Positions 7,883 to 14,630 of a stretch of DNA of 24,104 nucleotides are shown in pieces. Source of the stretch: Clostridiales bacterium (GTDB lineage: Bacteria; Bacillota_A; Clostridia; Saccharofermentanales; Saccharofermentanaceae). Each line of letters starts with the position of its first letter. Position 1 is the first letter of the stretch. The notes under the pieces were generated by a model that was given only the letters and a program-made list of their open reading frames with translations, made no database searches and was not told the DNA's origin. The stretch spans positions 1 through 24,104 of the forward strand of contig JAGCGE010000232.1 in the NCBI GenBank assembly GCA_017649745.1, read 5' to 3'. The position numbers were made by a program, and so were the translations under genes.

Positions 7883-9145
7883 TCAAAGAACCTCCATATC
7901 GTCTTTGCCGCTGCTTAAAAGCTCACAACCGTCTTTTGTTACGAGCACATCATCCTCGATCCTGAAGCCAATGCCCCATTCCTTGATGTAGACACCAGGC
8001 TCAACCGCCAGGCAGTTGCCTTCCTTGAACGGCTCCTCCCTTACGGAGATATCGTGGACATCAAGTCCCATGTGATGAGATGTGTTGTGCCAGTAATAAT
8101 CAGCCACAATATTATCATCATTTCCTTCACCTGAGGATGACAATTGTATTAAACCTTCATTTTGGAGCCACTTAAGACAGTAGCCCTTCACGTGAGTATT
8201 AAGTTCCGCGAATGTAACGCCAGGCTTAATAAACGAGAACGCTTCCTTACGAAGTTTCCTGATAAGCTCATGAAGCTTAGCCTTACGTTCCTCAAGCATC
8301 TCATCATCAGACTTACCGATAAAGAGCACTCTTGATATGTCAGCACAGTAACCAAGGCACCTGCCTCCGACATCGATCTGGATATGGTCACCTTCTTTAA
8401 CGACTGTCTCGTCAGGATCACTGTGGTGAAGATAGAACACATTCTCCCCTACTGCGACTATCGTATTAAACGCAGGGATAAGGCATCCTCTTCTTGCCAT
8501 CTCATAATCAAGCTTCGTGTGAAGCTCAAGTTCAGTCATGCCAGGCTTAATAAAGCTCTTCAGATCTTCGATCGCTTCTTCGGTAAGCTTAGCTGCTACC
8601 TTTATTGCTTCGATCTCGAAAGGCTTTTTGACCATCCTCATCTTAGTAAGGATATCCTTAACGTCAGTTAGTTCCTCCGATGTTCTTGTCTTAAGTGCAA
8701 GCTCCACGAAGTCCCTTACACAGGACTTGACCGACGAGCCGTCATAACCTATGAGCTTGGTCCTGTCAGAGATCACCTTAAAGACGTCTTCATCAAACTT
8801 CTCATAATCGAGAATAAACTCCTCGCTTATGCCGGAGATCTTACTATATTCCTCATGAGTCTTCCTCTTACCGTGCCATCTTTCCTTAAGGCTGTCCTTC
8901 TCAGGAACATAGAGCCTAACCTCAGGCTCCCCGTCCTTAAGCGACATGATAACTGCCGTATCATGATCCTCGACACCGGTAAGATAATAAAAATTTCGAT
9001 CCGGCAGGAAGATATACTCGTTATCAGCCGAGATCTTATCCTGTCCGCCCGCATAAATCACAAGGACGGTATCTTCGCCTACCGCCTTCAATAACTCTAT
9101 TCTGTTCTGCTCGAAAAAACTTATATCCTTTTCCACTTTGATCAT
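7883..9145 (-). CDS. pepP: Xaa-Pro aminopeptidase (M24B metallopeptidase)
   Basis: This enzyme removes the N-terminal residue from peptides with proline in second position, in the cytoplasm. The 420-aa product has an N-terminal AMP_N domain (residues about 3-140, with DRNFYYLTGVEDHDTAVIM) and a pita-bread M24 domain (about 175-410). The five dinuclear metal ligands are all present: D258 (IDVGGR), D269 (CADISR), H357 (SHHMGLDVHD), E382 (VEPGVY) and E396 (RIEDDV). The length is typical of PepP. Its ATG overlaps the stop of the upstream acetyltransferase gene by 4 bp (ATGA), which indicates translational coupling. Function is confident; the symbol pepP is by similarity. Confidence 0.92.
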   Translation of the reverse strand: MIKVEKDISFFEQNRIELLKAVGEDTVLVIYAGGQDKISADNEYIFLPDRNFYYLTGVEDHDTAVIMSLKDGEPEVRLYVPEKDSLKERWHGKRKTHEEYSKISGISEEFILDYEKFDEDVFKVISDRTKLIGYDGSSVKSCVRDFVELALKTRTSEELTDVKDILTKMRMVKKPFEIEAIKVAAKLTEEAIEDLKSFIKPGMTELELHTKLDYEMARRGCLIPAFNTIVAVGENVFYLHHSDPDETVVKEGDHIQIDVGGRCLGYCADISRVLFIGKSDDEMLEERKAKLHELIRKLRKEAFSFIKPGVTFAELNTHVKGYCLKWLQNEGLIQLSSSGEGNDDNIVADYYWHNTSHHMGLDVHDISVREEPFKEGNCLAVEPGVYIKEWGIGFRIEDDVLVTKDGCELLSSGKDDMEVL

Positions 9146-9834
9146 CCTCTGCGCTGAAGTCTAGTCTCACTTCGGAACGCTTCGTTACGTCCCGTATCAC
9201 TGCGAACATTGACCTCATCGAAGATGATCGTATTGTTGATATAACTGAAAGTAGCACTCGGGGCTCTTCTGATGAGACCCGGATTCCCGATAACTATTGA
9301 TCCGTCAGGAACATCAAAATTCACATAGGCACCCGGAGCAATGAGAACATTGTTTCCGATAGTAACGTTACCTACGATGATCGCATTCGCTCCAATCCAC
9401 ACATAATTGCCGATCGTAGGAGCACCCTTCCTCTTACCTCTGAACTGGGTACCGATAACAACACCTGTCGATACGTTAACGTTGTATCCGATAACAGACT
9501 TAGGGTGGATTATGACACGTCCGAAATGGGCAATGTAGAAACCCTTACCGATCTGAGTGTCATATGGGATCTGGATGTGATATTTACGCGAGAGATGGTC
9601 GAGATAGAGACTGAACAGCTGGAACTTAACCTGATACATCTTCTTACGCCAACCGTCATACTTTTCAGTCTGTCTGTGATAGAACTGAGTGCGTCTTAAT
9701 GCGCTTATATAACTGAACTCCGGACTCGACCTGATCTCATCGATATAGGTCATGTAAATCTTCGCGTGGCTTCGCTTGTTGCCTGTATAACGATACAGAT
9801 CGCTATAGACGATGTCTTTAAGCTCGTCGTTCAT
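9142..9834 (-). CDS. Serine O-acetyltransferase-like hexapeptide acetyltransferase
   Basis: The 230-aa product has a helical N-terminal region (residues 1-85) and a left-handed beta-helix (about 90-190) of hexapeptide repeats (VIGYNV, TIGNYVWIGANAIIVGNVTIG). This is the layout of CysE-type acetyltransferases, which move acetyl groups from acetyl-CoA. The histidines in IAHFGRVIIHP (H103, H110) are the likely catalytic or structural counterparts of those in CysE. The N-terminal domain is shorter than in true CysE, and no cysK neighbour is visible, so the acceptor may be serine or another small hydroxyl substrate. It is the first gene of an operon with the aminopeptidase and the Cys-nucleophile hydrolase. 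The start has a GGGAGG ribosome binding site, and a strong promoter lies 33-61 bp upstream. Confidence 0.75.
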   Translation of the reverse strand: MNDELKDIVYSDLYRYTGNKRSHAKIYMTYIDEIRSSPEFSYISALRRTQFYHRQTEKYDGWRKKMYQVKFQLFSLYLDHLSRKYHIQIPYDTQIGKGFYIAHFGRVIIHPKSVIGYNVNVSTGVVIGTQFRGKRKGAPTIGNYVWIGANAIIVGNVTIGNNVLIAPGAYVNFDVPDGSIVIGNPGLIRRAPSATFSYINNTIIFDEVNVRSDTGRNEAFRSETRLQRRG

Positions 9835-9866
9835 GCAAAGCCTCCCACAAAAATGCTTATATAAAA

Positions 9867-9895
9867 ATTATATTTCTTATAAGAAAAATTAACAA
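9867..9895 (-). promoter_or_regulatory. Strong sigma-A promoter with a palindromic spacer
   Basis: Minus-strand -35 TTGTTA (9895-9890), 17-bp spacer and a perfect -10 TATAAT (9872-9867) drive the acetyltransferase-pepP-hydrolase operon. The spacer contains the perfect 14-bp palindrome TTTCTTATAAGAAA at 9873-9886, well placed for a repressor to block RNA polymerase. Confidence 0.75.
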
Positions 9896-10064
9896 TAGAA
9901 ATCGCCACAAATTTGACAAAAATGACACATTTGACCGACGTAACGATTTATCAAAATCAAGGATGATTTTTCAAGCTTTCAAACGACTTCCGTTTTCGTA
10001 TTTCGGATAATCTTAACCTCTGCGATCAAACCCATCCTCTCAAACAACCCACGATTTATAAAAT

Positions 10065-10094
10065 GAGGTTGCTTCCCTCATCGAAAGCAACCTC
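10065..10094 (-). terminator. Terminator after the rubrerythrin-rubredoxin operon
   Basis: GAGGTTGCTT (10065-10074) and AAGCAACCTC (10085-10094) form a perfect 10-bp stem with a 10-nt loop. On the minus strand it is followed by ATTTTATAAAT and lies about 30 bp beyond the rubredoxin stop. Confidence 0.7.
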
Positions 10095-10126
10095 AAGTAA
10101 ATGAAAAACAATTAAAACATCGCCGA

Positions 10127-10285
10127 TCAGATCTCAGAAAAACTGTCGGCACCTACACCGCAGAACGGGCAGGCAAAATCCTCAGGAACTTCGGAAAACG
10201 GAGTGCCCGGTGCAATACCGAGTTCTTCGCAGCCTTTTTCTTCGTCATATTCCCAACCGCAAACGTCACATCTGTATACAGCCAT
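10127..10285 (-). CDS. Rubredoxin
   Basis: This 52-aa one-iron electron carrier was found by translating the minus strand. It reads MAVYRCDVCGWEYDEEKG at the N-terminus and has FACPFCGVGADSF near the C-terminus. The four iron-binding cysteines are C6, C9, C39 and C42. GIAPGTPFSEVPEDF is the standard rubredoxin core, although Phe replaces the usual Trp just before the second Cys pair. A fifth Cys (C19) sits in the middle. An AAAGGAG ribosome binding site precedes the ATG. It lies 50 bp downstream of the reverse rubrerythrin gene and upstream of a strong terminator, so the two form an operon in which rubredoxin plausibly feeds electrons to the rubrerythrin. Confidence 0.93.
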   Translation of the reverse strand: MAVYRCDVCGWEYDEEKGCEELGIAPGTPFSEVPEDFACPFCGVGADSFSEI

Positions 10286-10335
10286 ATTAAAATCTCCTTT
10301 GTTTAAACTTCGATACGTCAGTATCGATAACGTCG

Positions 10336-10923
10336 TCAGCCGAAATATCTGTCAAGAAGACCCTTCAGAGCCTTTCCGTGACGAGCTTCATCTCTAGCCA
10401 TCTCATGAACTGTATCATGAATAGCATCAAGACCGTTCTTCTTAGCGCATGTGGCAAGCTCAACTTTGCCGGCAGTTGCGCCGAACTCGCAGTCTACTCT
10501 CCACTTGAGATTGTCCTTTGTTGTAGCCTTCATGTTAGGCTCAAGATCCTCACCCAAGAGTTCAGCAAACTTAGCTGCGTGCTCTGCTTCCTCAAAAGCA
10601 GCTTTTTCCCAATAAAGTGCGATTTCTGGATAACCCTCGCGAGCTGCGATCCTTGACATACAAAGATACATTCCTACTTCTGAACACTCGCCGTTAAAGT
10701 TAGCCTTGAGCTGTTCGAAGATGTACTTCTTATCCTCTTCGGAAATGTCAGGATTGTTCTTTACGGTTGCTGCATATACACCGTAAACGTGCTCTGCTGC
10801 AAGCTTAATGTCTCCTTCGACTTTCTCGAACATAGTGGACTTAGCTTTACATACCGGGCACTCAGCCGGAGCTTCATCACCTTCGTATACGTAACCGCAT
10901 ACTTTACAAACATACTTTGCCAT
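10336..10923 (-). CDS. Reverse rubrerythrin (NADH-dependent peroxide reductase component)
   Basis: The 195-aa product has the domains in reverse-rubrerythrin order. A rubredoxin-like Fe(SCys)4 site comes first (C6, C9, C22, C25), followed by a ferritin-like four-helix bundle (about 40-195). Diiron ligand motifs include EEAEH (E112-H115) and DEARH (E179-H182), with further candidate Glu at 79, 82, 146 and 174. In clostridia such proteins reduce hydrogen peroxide and oxygen using electrons from NADH via rubredoxin. A rubredoxin gene lies directly downstream here, and thioredoxin and DJ-1 genes lie upstream. A near-consensus PerR box sits on its promoter, consistent with the peroxide-stress control known for C. 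acetobutylicum homologues. A GAGGA ribosome binding site precedes the ATG. Confidence 0.92.
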   Translation of the reverse strand: MAKYVCKVCGYVYEGDEAPAECPVCKAKSTMFEKVEGDIKLAAEHVYGVYAATVKNNPDISEEDKKYIFEQLKANFNGECSEVGMYLCMSRIAAREGYPEIALYWEKAAFEEAEHAAKFAELLGEDLEPNMKATTKDNLKWRVDCEFGATAGKVELATCAKKNGLDAIHDTVHEMARDEARHGKALKGLLDRYFG

Positions 10924-10956
10924 AGACTTTTCCTCGCTTTATAGTTTTTAAAAGCT

Positions 10957-10985
10957 AATTTATAATCATTCTAAATTATCTTCAA
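10957..10985 (-). promoter_or_regulatory. Promoter of the reverse rubrerythrin-rubredoxin operon
   Basis: Minus-strand -35 TTGAAG (10985-10980), 17-bp spacer and -10 TAAATT (10962-10957) lie about 34 bp upstream of the ATG. The -10 is modest. The PerR box overlaps the spacer and -10. Confidence 0.5.
10960..10974 (-). promoter_or_regulatory. PerR box (peroxide-responsive operator)
   Basis: The minus strand reads TTAGAATGATTATAA, which differs from the Bacillus PerR consensus TTATAATNATTATAA at a single position. The fit to a Fur box (TGATAATNATTATCA) is poorer. Its position over the promoter spacer and -10 implies repression that is lifted by peroxide. Confidence 0.75.
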
Positions 10986-11028
10986 TTAAATGTAAAGCCG
11001 ACTACTGCCGACAAGATAAAAAATGATC

Positions 11029-11349
11029 TTACTTAGCTCTTTGGATCATATCCAGAAGCTTAGGCTTCGGAGAAAATCCTACGGCTTGATCAACGATCTC
11101 GCCATTCTTTACAATAAACAAAGCGGGAATGCTGGAAACATCGAACTTCATACAAAGTTCCATCTCTTCATCTGCATTGACTTTAGCAACTTTGTAGCTG
11201 CCATCGCTCTCTTCAGCGATCTCTGCGATGATAGGCAAAAGCATCTGACACGGTCCGCACCACGGTGCCCAAAAATCAATGAGCACAGGCACGTCGGAAT
11301 TGACCACCTCGGACTCATAATTATCGTTAGTTAAAATGATCTCTTCCAT
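11029..11349 (-). CDS. trxA: Thioredoxin
   Basis: This 106-aa cytoplasmic dithiol reductase has the full thioredoxin fold and the active site W30-C31-G-P-C34, with the buried acid in LIDFWAPW (D25) and the cis-proline P75 (SSIPALF). An additional Cys (C66) is present. The AAGGAGGTG ribosome binding site is very strong. It lies between the DJ-1 gene and the PerR-controlled rubrerythrin operon. The PerR box lies downstream of it, so thioredoxin may not be under that control. No thioredoxin reductase gene is in the window. The symbol is by similarity, since clostridia often carry several thioredoxins. Confidence 0.94.
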   Translation of the reverse strand: MEEIILTNDNYESEVVNSDVPVLIDFWAPWCGPCQMLLPIIAEIAEESDGSYKVAKVNADEEMELCMKFDVSSIPALFIVKNGEIVDQAVGFSPKPKLLDMIQRAK

Positions 11350-11435
11350 CGGCCACCTCCTTCTTTATTGTAGCTACCATATTGATTATCTCATATATAC
11401 TTGAGTAAATTCACGCAATGTCGTGGCAAAAGTAT

Positions 11436-11987
11436 TTACATTTTGTAAACTATTCCGCGAGCGATATCATCTGAAACTTCTTTACTCACAAGAACACTGA
11501 CGAGAGTAAGTGCGAAATCGATAGCTGTTCCGACTCCTCTTGAAGTAATGATATTACCGTCAACACAAACGCTGTCTTCTGATGCATTAGCACCTAAAAG
11601 TCCGTCTTCCATTCCCGGATAACAGCAAGCCTTCTTGCCCTGAAGGATATTAAGGCTTCCAAATACCGTAGGAGCAGCACAGATAGCTGCCAGATATTTA
11701 CCTGTAGAATTAAACTCGACGATCTTATCTGTAAGAGCTTTTGTCTTACCAAGATTTAAAGTACCAGGCATACCACCAGGAAGAACGATCATATCCATAT
11801 CATCAAGATCGAAATCCTTAAGGATCTTATCTGCCTTTATGATGATCTTATGCGAAGATTCAATGAACGGATCATCCTTTACCGATACTGTGAAAACTTC
11901 AATACCTGCACGTCTCATGATGTCTATAGCTGTGAGACCTTCAACTTCTTCGAATCCGTCTGCGAGCATTACTGCAACTTTGGCCAT
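11436..11987 (-). CDS. DJ-1/PfpI family protein (YajL/ThiJ-like)
   Basis: The 183-aa product matches the DJ-1 superfamily. The nucleophile elbow Cys is C103 in AAICAAPTVFG, and the partner Glu is E16 in GFEEVEGLTAIDIMRRAGIEV, closely like DJ-1. The C-terminal segment carries ITSRGVGTAIDFAL. Members are redox-sensing or glyoxalase/deglycase-like proteins; which activity applies here cannot be told. An AGGAGG ribosome binding site precedes the ATG. It lies 45 bp downstream of the GH1 gene on the same strand, and a TTTACA/TGTAAA inverted repeat spans its stop codon. Confidence 0.88.
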   Translation of the reverse strand: MAKVAVMLADGFEEVEGLTAIDIMRRAGIEVFTVSVKDDPFIESSHKIIIKADKILKDFDLDDMDMIVLPGGMPGTLNLGKTKALTDKIVEFNSTGKYLAAICAAPTVFGSLNILQGKKACCYPGMEDGLLGANASEDSVCVDGNIITSRGVGTAIDFALTLVSVLVSKEVSDDIARGIVYKM

Positions 11988-12032
11988 AATTATATCCTCC
12001 TATGGTCGTTAATGTTTATATTTTAACACTAA

Positions 12033-13379
12033 TCAGAGTTCTTCGCCGTTAGTCTCGATAACTTTCTTATACCAGTAGCCTGAATCCTTGATCGTCCTCT
12101 TCTGTGTAGGATAATCAACGTATACAAGACCGAATCTCTGAGTATATCCATGAGACCACTCATAGTTATCCATCAAAGACCACTGCATATATCCAATGAG
12201 CTCGACTCCGTCATCTGCTGCACGTTTATACTCACGCAGATATCTGTGGAGATAATCGATCCTGTAGGAATCATGAACCTTACCGTCAAGGCATACCCAG
12301 TCATGAGATGCCATACCATTCTCAGTGATCATAACAGGCTTTCCATAGCGCTCATAATAGAACTTAGGTGCCCAGTAAAGAACTTCAGGAGTCAAAGGCC
12401 AACCTATATTGGTCGTCATCTTACCCTGGAAATAGATATCGGAGTATACACCTTCTTTTCTGCTCTCGTTAGCATAGTAGATATTAGTACCGTAAAAATC
12501 GAGAGGTGTTGATACGAGATCCCATTCTTCTTCTGAAAATGCAGGAACAAGGTCACCGAAGTTCTCGATAAGATCTTCAGGATACTTACGAAGGAAGATC
12601 GGATCTGACCAGTAAGAGATACTATACGGGAACCTATCTCCGTTAGAAGAGAATGTCTTGATCCTTGCTTCTTCAATAGCCTCAGGAGAATTATCGGAAG
12701 GAAGTGCGCAAGGTCCTATCGGTGAAAAACCGATCTTAGCAGGTTTCTTCGCATTCTTTCTGATGTAGTCAGCAGCTTTACCGTGTGAAAGGAGCATATT
12801 GCGACCCATGATGAGAAGATCCTTAGAGATGTGCTTTTCAAATGGAGAATGAACACCGTCTAAGAAACCGCAACCAAGTTCACATTGAGGTTCATTTATC
12901 GTGATCCAGTAAGATACTCTGTCAGAGAAATTATCGACCACGATTTTTGTATATTCAAGGAACCACTCTGAACTGTCATCATTCATCCAGCCGCCCTTCC
13001 TGTGAAGTTCGAAAGGATAATCCCAGTGATACAAAGTGATCATAGGTTCGATCCCGTTAGCTATGAGTTCGTCGATAAGATCAGAGTAGAACTTGATGCC
13101 CTTCTCATTAACCTTTCCGATTCCGTCAGGAAGGATCCTCGTCCAGCTTATGGAGAAACGGTAAGCCTTCGTACCAAGTTCCTTCATAAGAGCAACGTCT
13201 TCCTTCATGTGATGATAATGGTCACAAGCTACGTTACCTGTCTCGTTATATTTAATGTGGTTACCGATGCCTGCATAGACATCCCAACAGTTAAGTCCCT
13301 TACCGTCTTCGTTATAGGCACCTTCGATCTGATAAGAAGCAGTCGCAGTACCCCAAATAAAGTCTTTACTAAAACCCAT
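12033..13379 (-). CDS. GH1 family beta-glucosidase
   Basis: The 448-aa product is a complete GH1 (beta/alpha)8 enzyme. The acid/base is E163 in TINEPQ and the nucleophile is E353 in ITENG. The N-terminal signature FIWGTATASYQIEGA is present. The aglycone/glycone site WSLMDNYEWSHGY carries the Glu-Trp pair that favours unphosphorylated sugars over 6-phospho-glucosides. It probably hydrolyses cellobiose or other beta-glucosides taken up into the cytoplasm; no signal peptide is present. An AAGGAGA ribosome binding site precedes the ATG. A candidate promoter and an 18-bp palindrome lie upstream. The DJ-1 gene follows after 45 bp. Confidence 0.94.
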   Translation of the reverse strand: MGFSKDFIWGTATASYQIEGAYNEDGKGLNCWDVYAGIGNHIKYNETGNVACDHYHHMKEDVALMKELGTKAYRFSISWTRILPDGIGKVNEKGIKFYSDLIDELIANGIEPMITLYHWDYPFELHRKGGWMNDDSSEWFLEYTKIVVDNFSDRVSYWITINEPQCELGCGFLDGVHSPFEKHISKDLLIMGRNMLLSHGKAADYIRKNAKKPAKIGFSPIGPCALPSDNSPEAIEEARIKTFSSNGDRFPYSISYWSDPIFLRKYPEDLIENFGDLVPAFSEEEWDLVSTPLDFYGTNIYYANESRKEGVYSDIYFQGKMTTNIGWPLTPEVLYWAPKFYYERYGKPVMITENGMASHDWVCLDGKVHDSYRIDYLHRYLREYKRAADDGVELIGYMQWSLMDNYEWSHGYTQRFGLVYVDYPTQKRTIKDSGYWYKKVIETNGEEL

Positions 13380-13405
13380 AAATAAGTCTCTCCTTCGCCC
13401 TGAGA

Positions 13406-13434
13406 TCTATAATTTGATGATAACATCCAAGCAA
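13406..13434 (-). promoter_or_regulatory. Candidate promoter for the GH1 gene
   Basis: Minus-strand -35 TTGCTT (13434-13429), 17-bp spacer and -10 TATAGA (13411-13406) are of moderate quality. The -35 lies directly next to the palindrome at 13436-13453. Confidence 0.45.
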
Positions 13435-13435
13435 G

Positions 13436-13453
13436 GTTTTAATATATTAAAAC
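13436..13453. promoter_or_regulatory. Perfect 18-bp palindrome upstream of the GH1 gene
   Basis: GTTTTAATATATTAAAAC is its own reverse complement and sits one base upstream of the candidate -35 of the GH1 gene. The position suits an activator or regulator site. It is too AT-rich to be a good terminator for the gene ending at 13474. Confidence 0.45.
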
Positions 13454-13473
13454 TTTATTAAAATTGTTAATTC

Positions 13474-14451
13474 TCACATGCAGACAGGTACATTAACAAG
13501 CGATACAGAGGCATTTCTCCTGCTGTAGTAATATACATTATCGGACAAGAATTTCTCAGTATACCTGATCGACTCATTGGCATCAGTTACCATGCCTACC
13601 AGAAACTCTTCATCAGACACATCCTCAGAAGCTACTATGAACACTTCATCAGTCGAAGAAGGAAGGATATAGTAATCTCCATCTATATCATCAGATATAT
13701 GCTTAAGGATATCCTTACACATCATAAGACCTGCGCCTCTGCAGTTGTCACGATTAGTCAGGACCTTCATGTCGATCTGCATCTCCTCTACTTCCCTTCT
13801 GGCATTTATGATAGCGTCATCCAAAGGCGTTCCGTTATCCTCATAGTCTCTTACCAGACTCTCGATCAGGTCTTCCTTAAATGACGAGATCACGGCTTCA
13901 TCTGACCTTACTGAGTTATCGCCTGCTATCTTAAAAAGGTCCTCCTCAGTGATGTTATAAGATTCCATAAGATCTTCTGTTATGCACACGACCATCCTGC
14001 CGCTTACATCATCCATAAAGCCGCATTCGTTGATATTTATGTAGTAGATGACCGCTAGATCAAGAAACCTCCTGTGCGGCCTCTCCTTAAGATAGTTCCT
14101 GTTGAGATCGTAATTTATCACGCTGTAGTAGATATGATCTTTTACAGTATCAAGATCAAGTATCATCATGGGGTCGACATTACACTTGGGATCTGATCTT
14201 ACCCTGACCTCCGCTATCTTCGCGAAAACTTCCTCCTTGGATCTGCCACCTAAGTAATCACTGTAGAAATCGTTGATATAGATACTTGGCGCGATGGTCG
14301 AATCCTTGTCCTTTATAACGATGCCGTCAAGCTCTTTGGAATTGCCTTTAAGGGTGCTTACTAAACTCACTTCATGATCACGGAACCGCTCCGGAAGATA
14401 AGAGATGATATCTTTAACGAGCTCTTCTTTAAATTCTTCATAGTTCAGCAT
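13474..14451 (-). CDS. DUF5688-like protein of unknown function
   Basis: The 325-aa product is acidic and predicted to be cytoplasmic, with no signal peptide or membrane segment. The pattern near the N-terminus (LKGNSKELDGIVIKDKDS followed by APSIYINDFYSDYLGG) is what I recall for DUF5688, a family seen in multiple copies in Lachnospiraceae genomes. A central region carries DLAVIYYININE, and a C-terminal part carries DDIDGDYYILPSSTDEVF. No catalytic motif is evident. An AGGAGG ribosome binding site precedes the ATG. It is followed by the GH1 gene after 94 bp and preceded by a 179-bp spacer that holds the terminator of the acyl-CoA synthetase gene. Confidence 0.65.
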   Translation of the reverse strand: MLNYEEFKEELVKDIISYLPERFRDHEVSLVSTLKGNSKELDGIVIKDKDSTIAPSIYINDFYSDYLGGRSKEEVFAKIAEVRVRSDPKCNVDPMMILDLDTVKDHIYYSVINYDLNRNYLKERPHRRFLDLAVIYYININECGFMDDVSGRMVVCITEDLMESYNITEEDLFKIAGDNSVRSDEAVISSFKEDLIESLVRDYEDNGTPLDDAIINARREVEEMQIDMKVLTNRDNCRGAGLMMCKDILKHISDDIDGDYYILPSSTDEVFIVASEDVSDEEFLVGMVTDANESIRYTEKFLSDNVYYYSRRNASVSLVNVPVCM

Positions 14452-14530
14452 AAAAACCTCCTGCTTTGATTTTTAGTAAGAGGATATTAGCAACCGCGAA
14501 AGCCTAAAAAAGCGACAAAAAATACAAAAG

Positions 14531-14575
14531 ACGACAATTTCGTCGTAAAATCCCCGAAACGCCTTATTTCAAGGC
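14531..14575. repeat. Paired small hairpins in the DUF5688/acyl-CoA synthetase spacer
   Basis: ACGAC (14531-14535) faces GTCGT (14542-14546), and GCCTT (14561-14565) faces AAGGC (14571-14575). The block GAAACGCCT..AAGGCAT resembles GAAAACGCCT..AGGGCAT at 2967-2987, in the spacer with the GTCGTA cluster. This suggests a shared short intergenic element. Confidence 0.4.
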
Positions 14576-14577
14576 AT

Positions 14578-14611
14578 AAAAATGCTCCCTGTTTTCGAAA
14601 AAACAGAGAGC
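14578..14611 (-). terminator. Rho-independent terminator of the acyl-CoA synthetase gene
   Basis: On the minus strand GCTCTCTGTTTT pairs with AAAACAGGGAGC around a short loop and is followed by ATTTTTATG. It lies 19 bp beyond the stop codon. Confidence 0.85.
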
Positions 14612-14630
14612 GTTGATGACTTATTGATTA

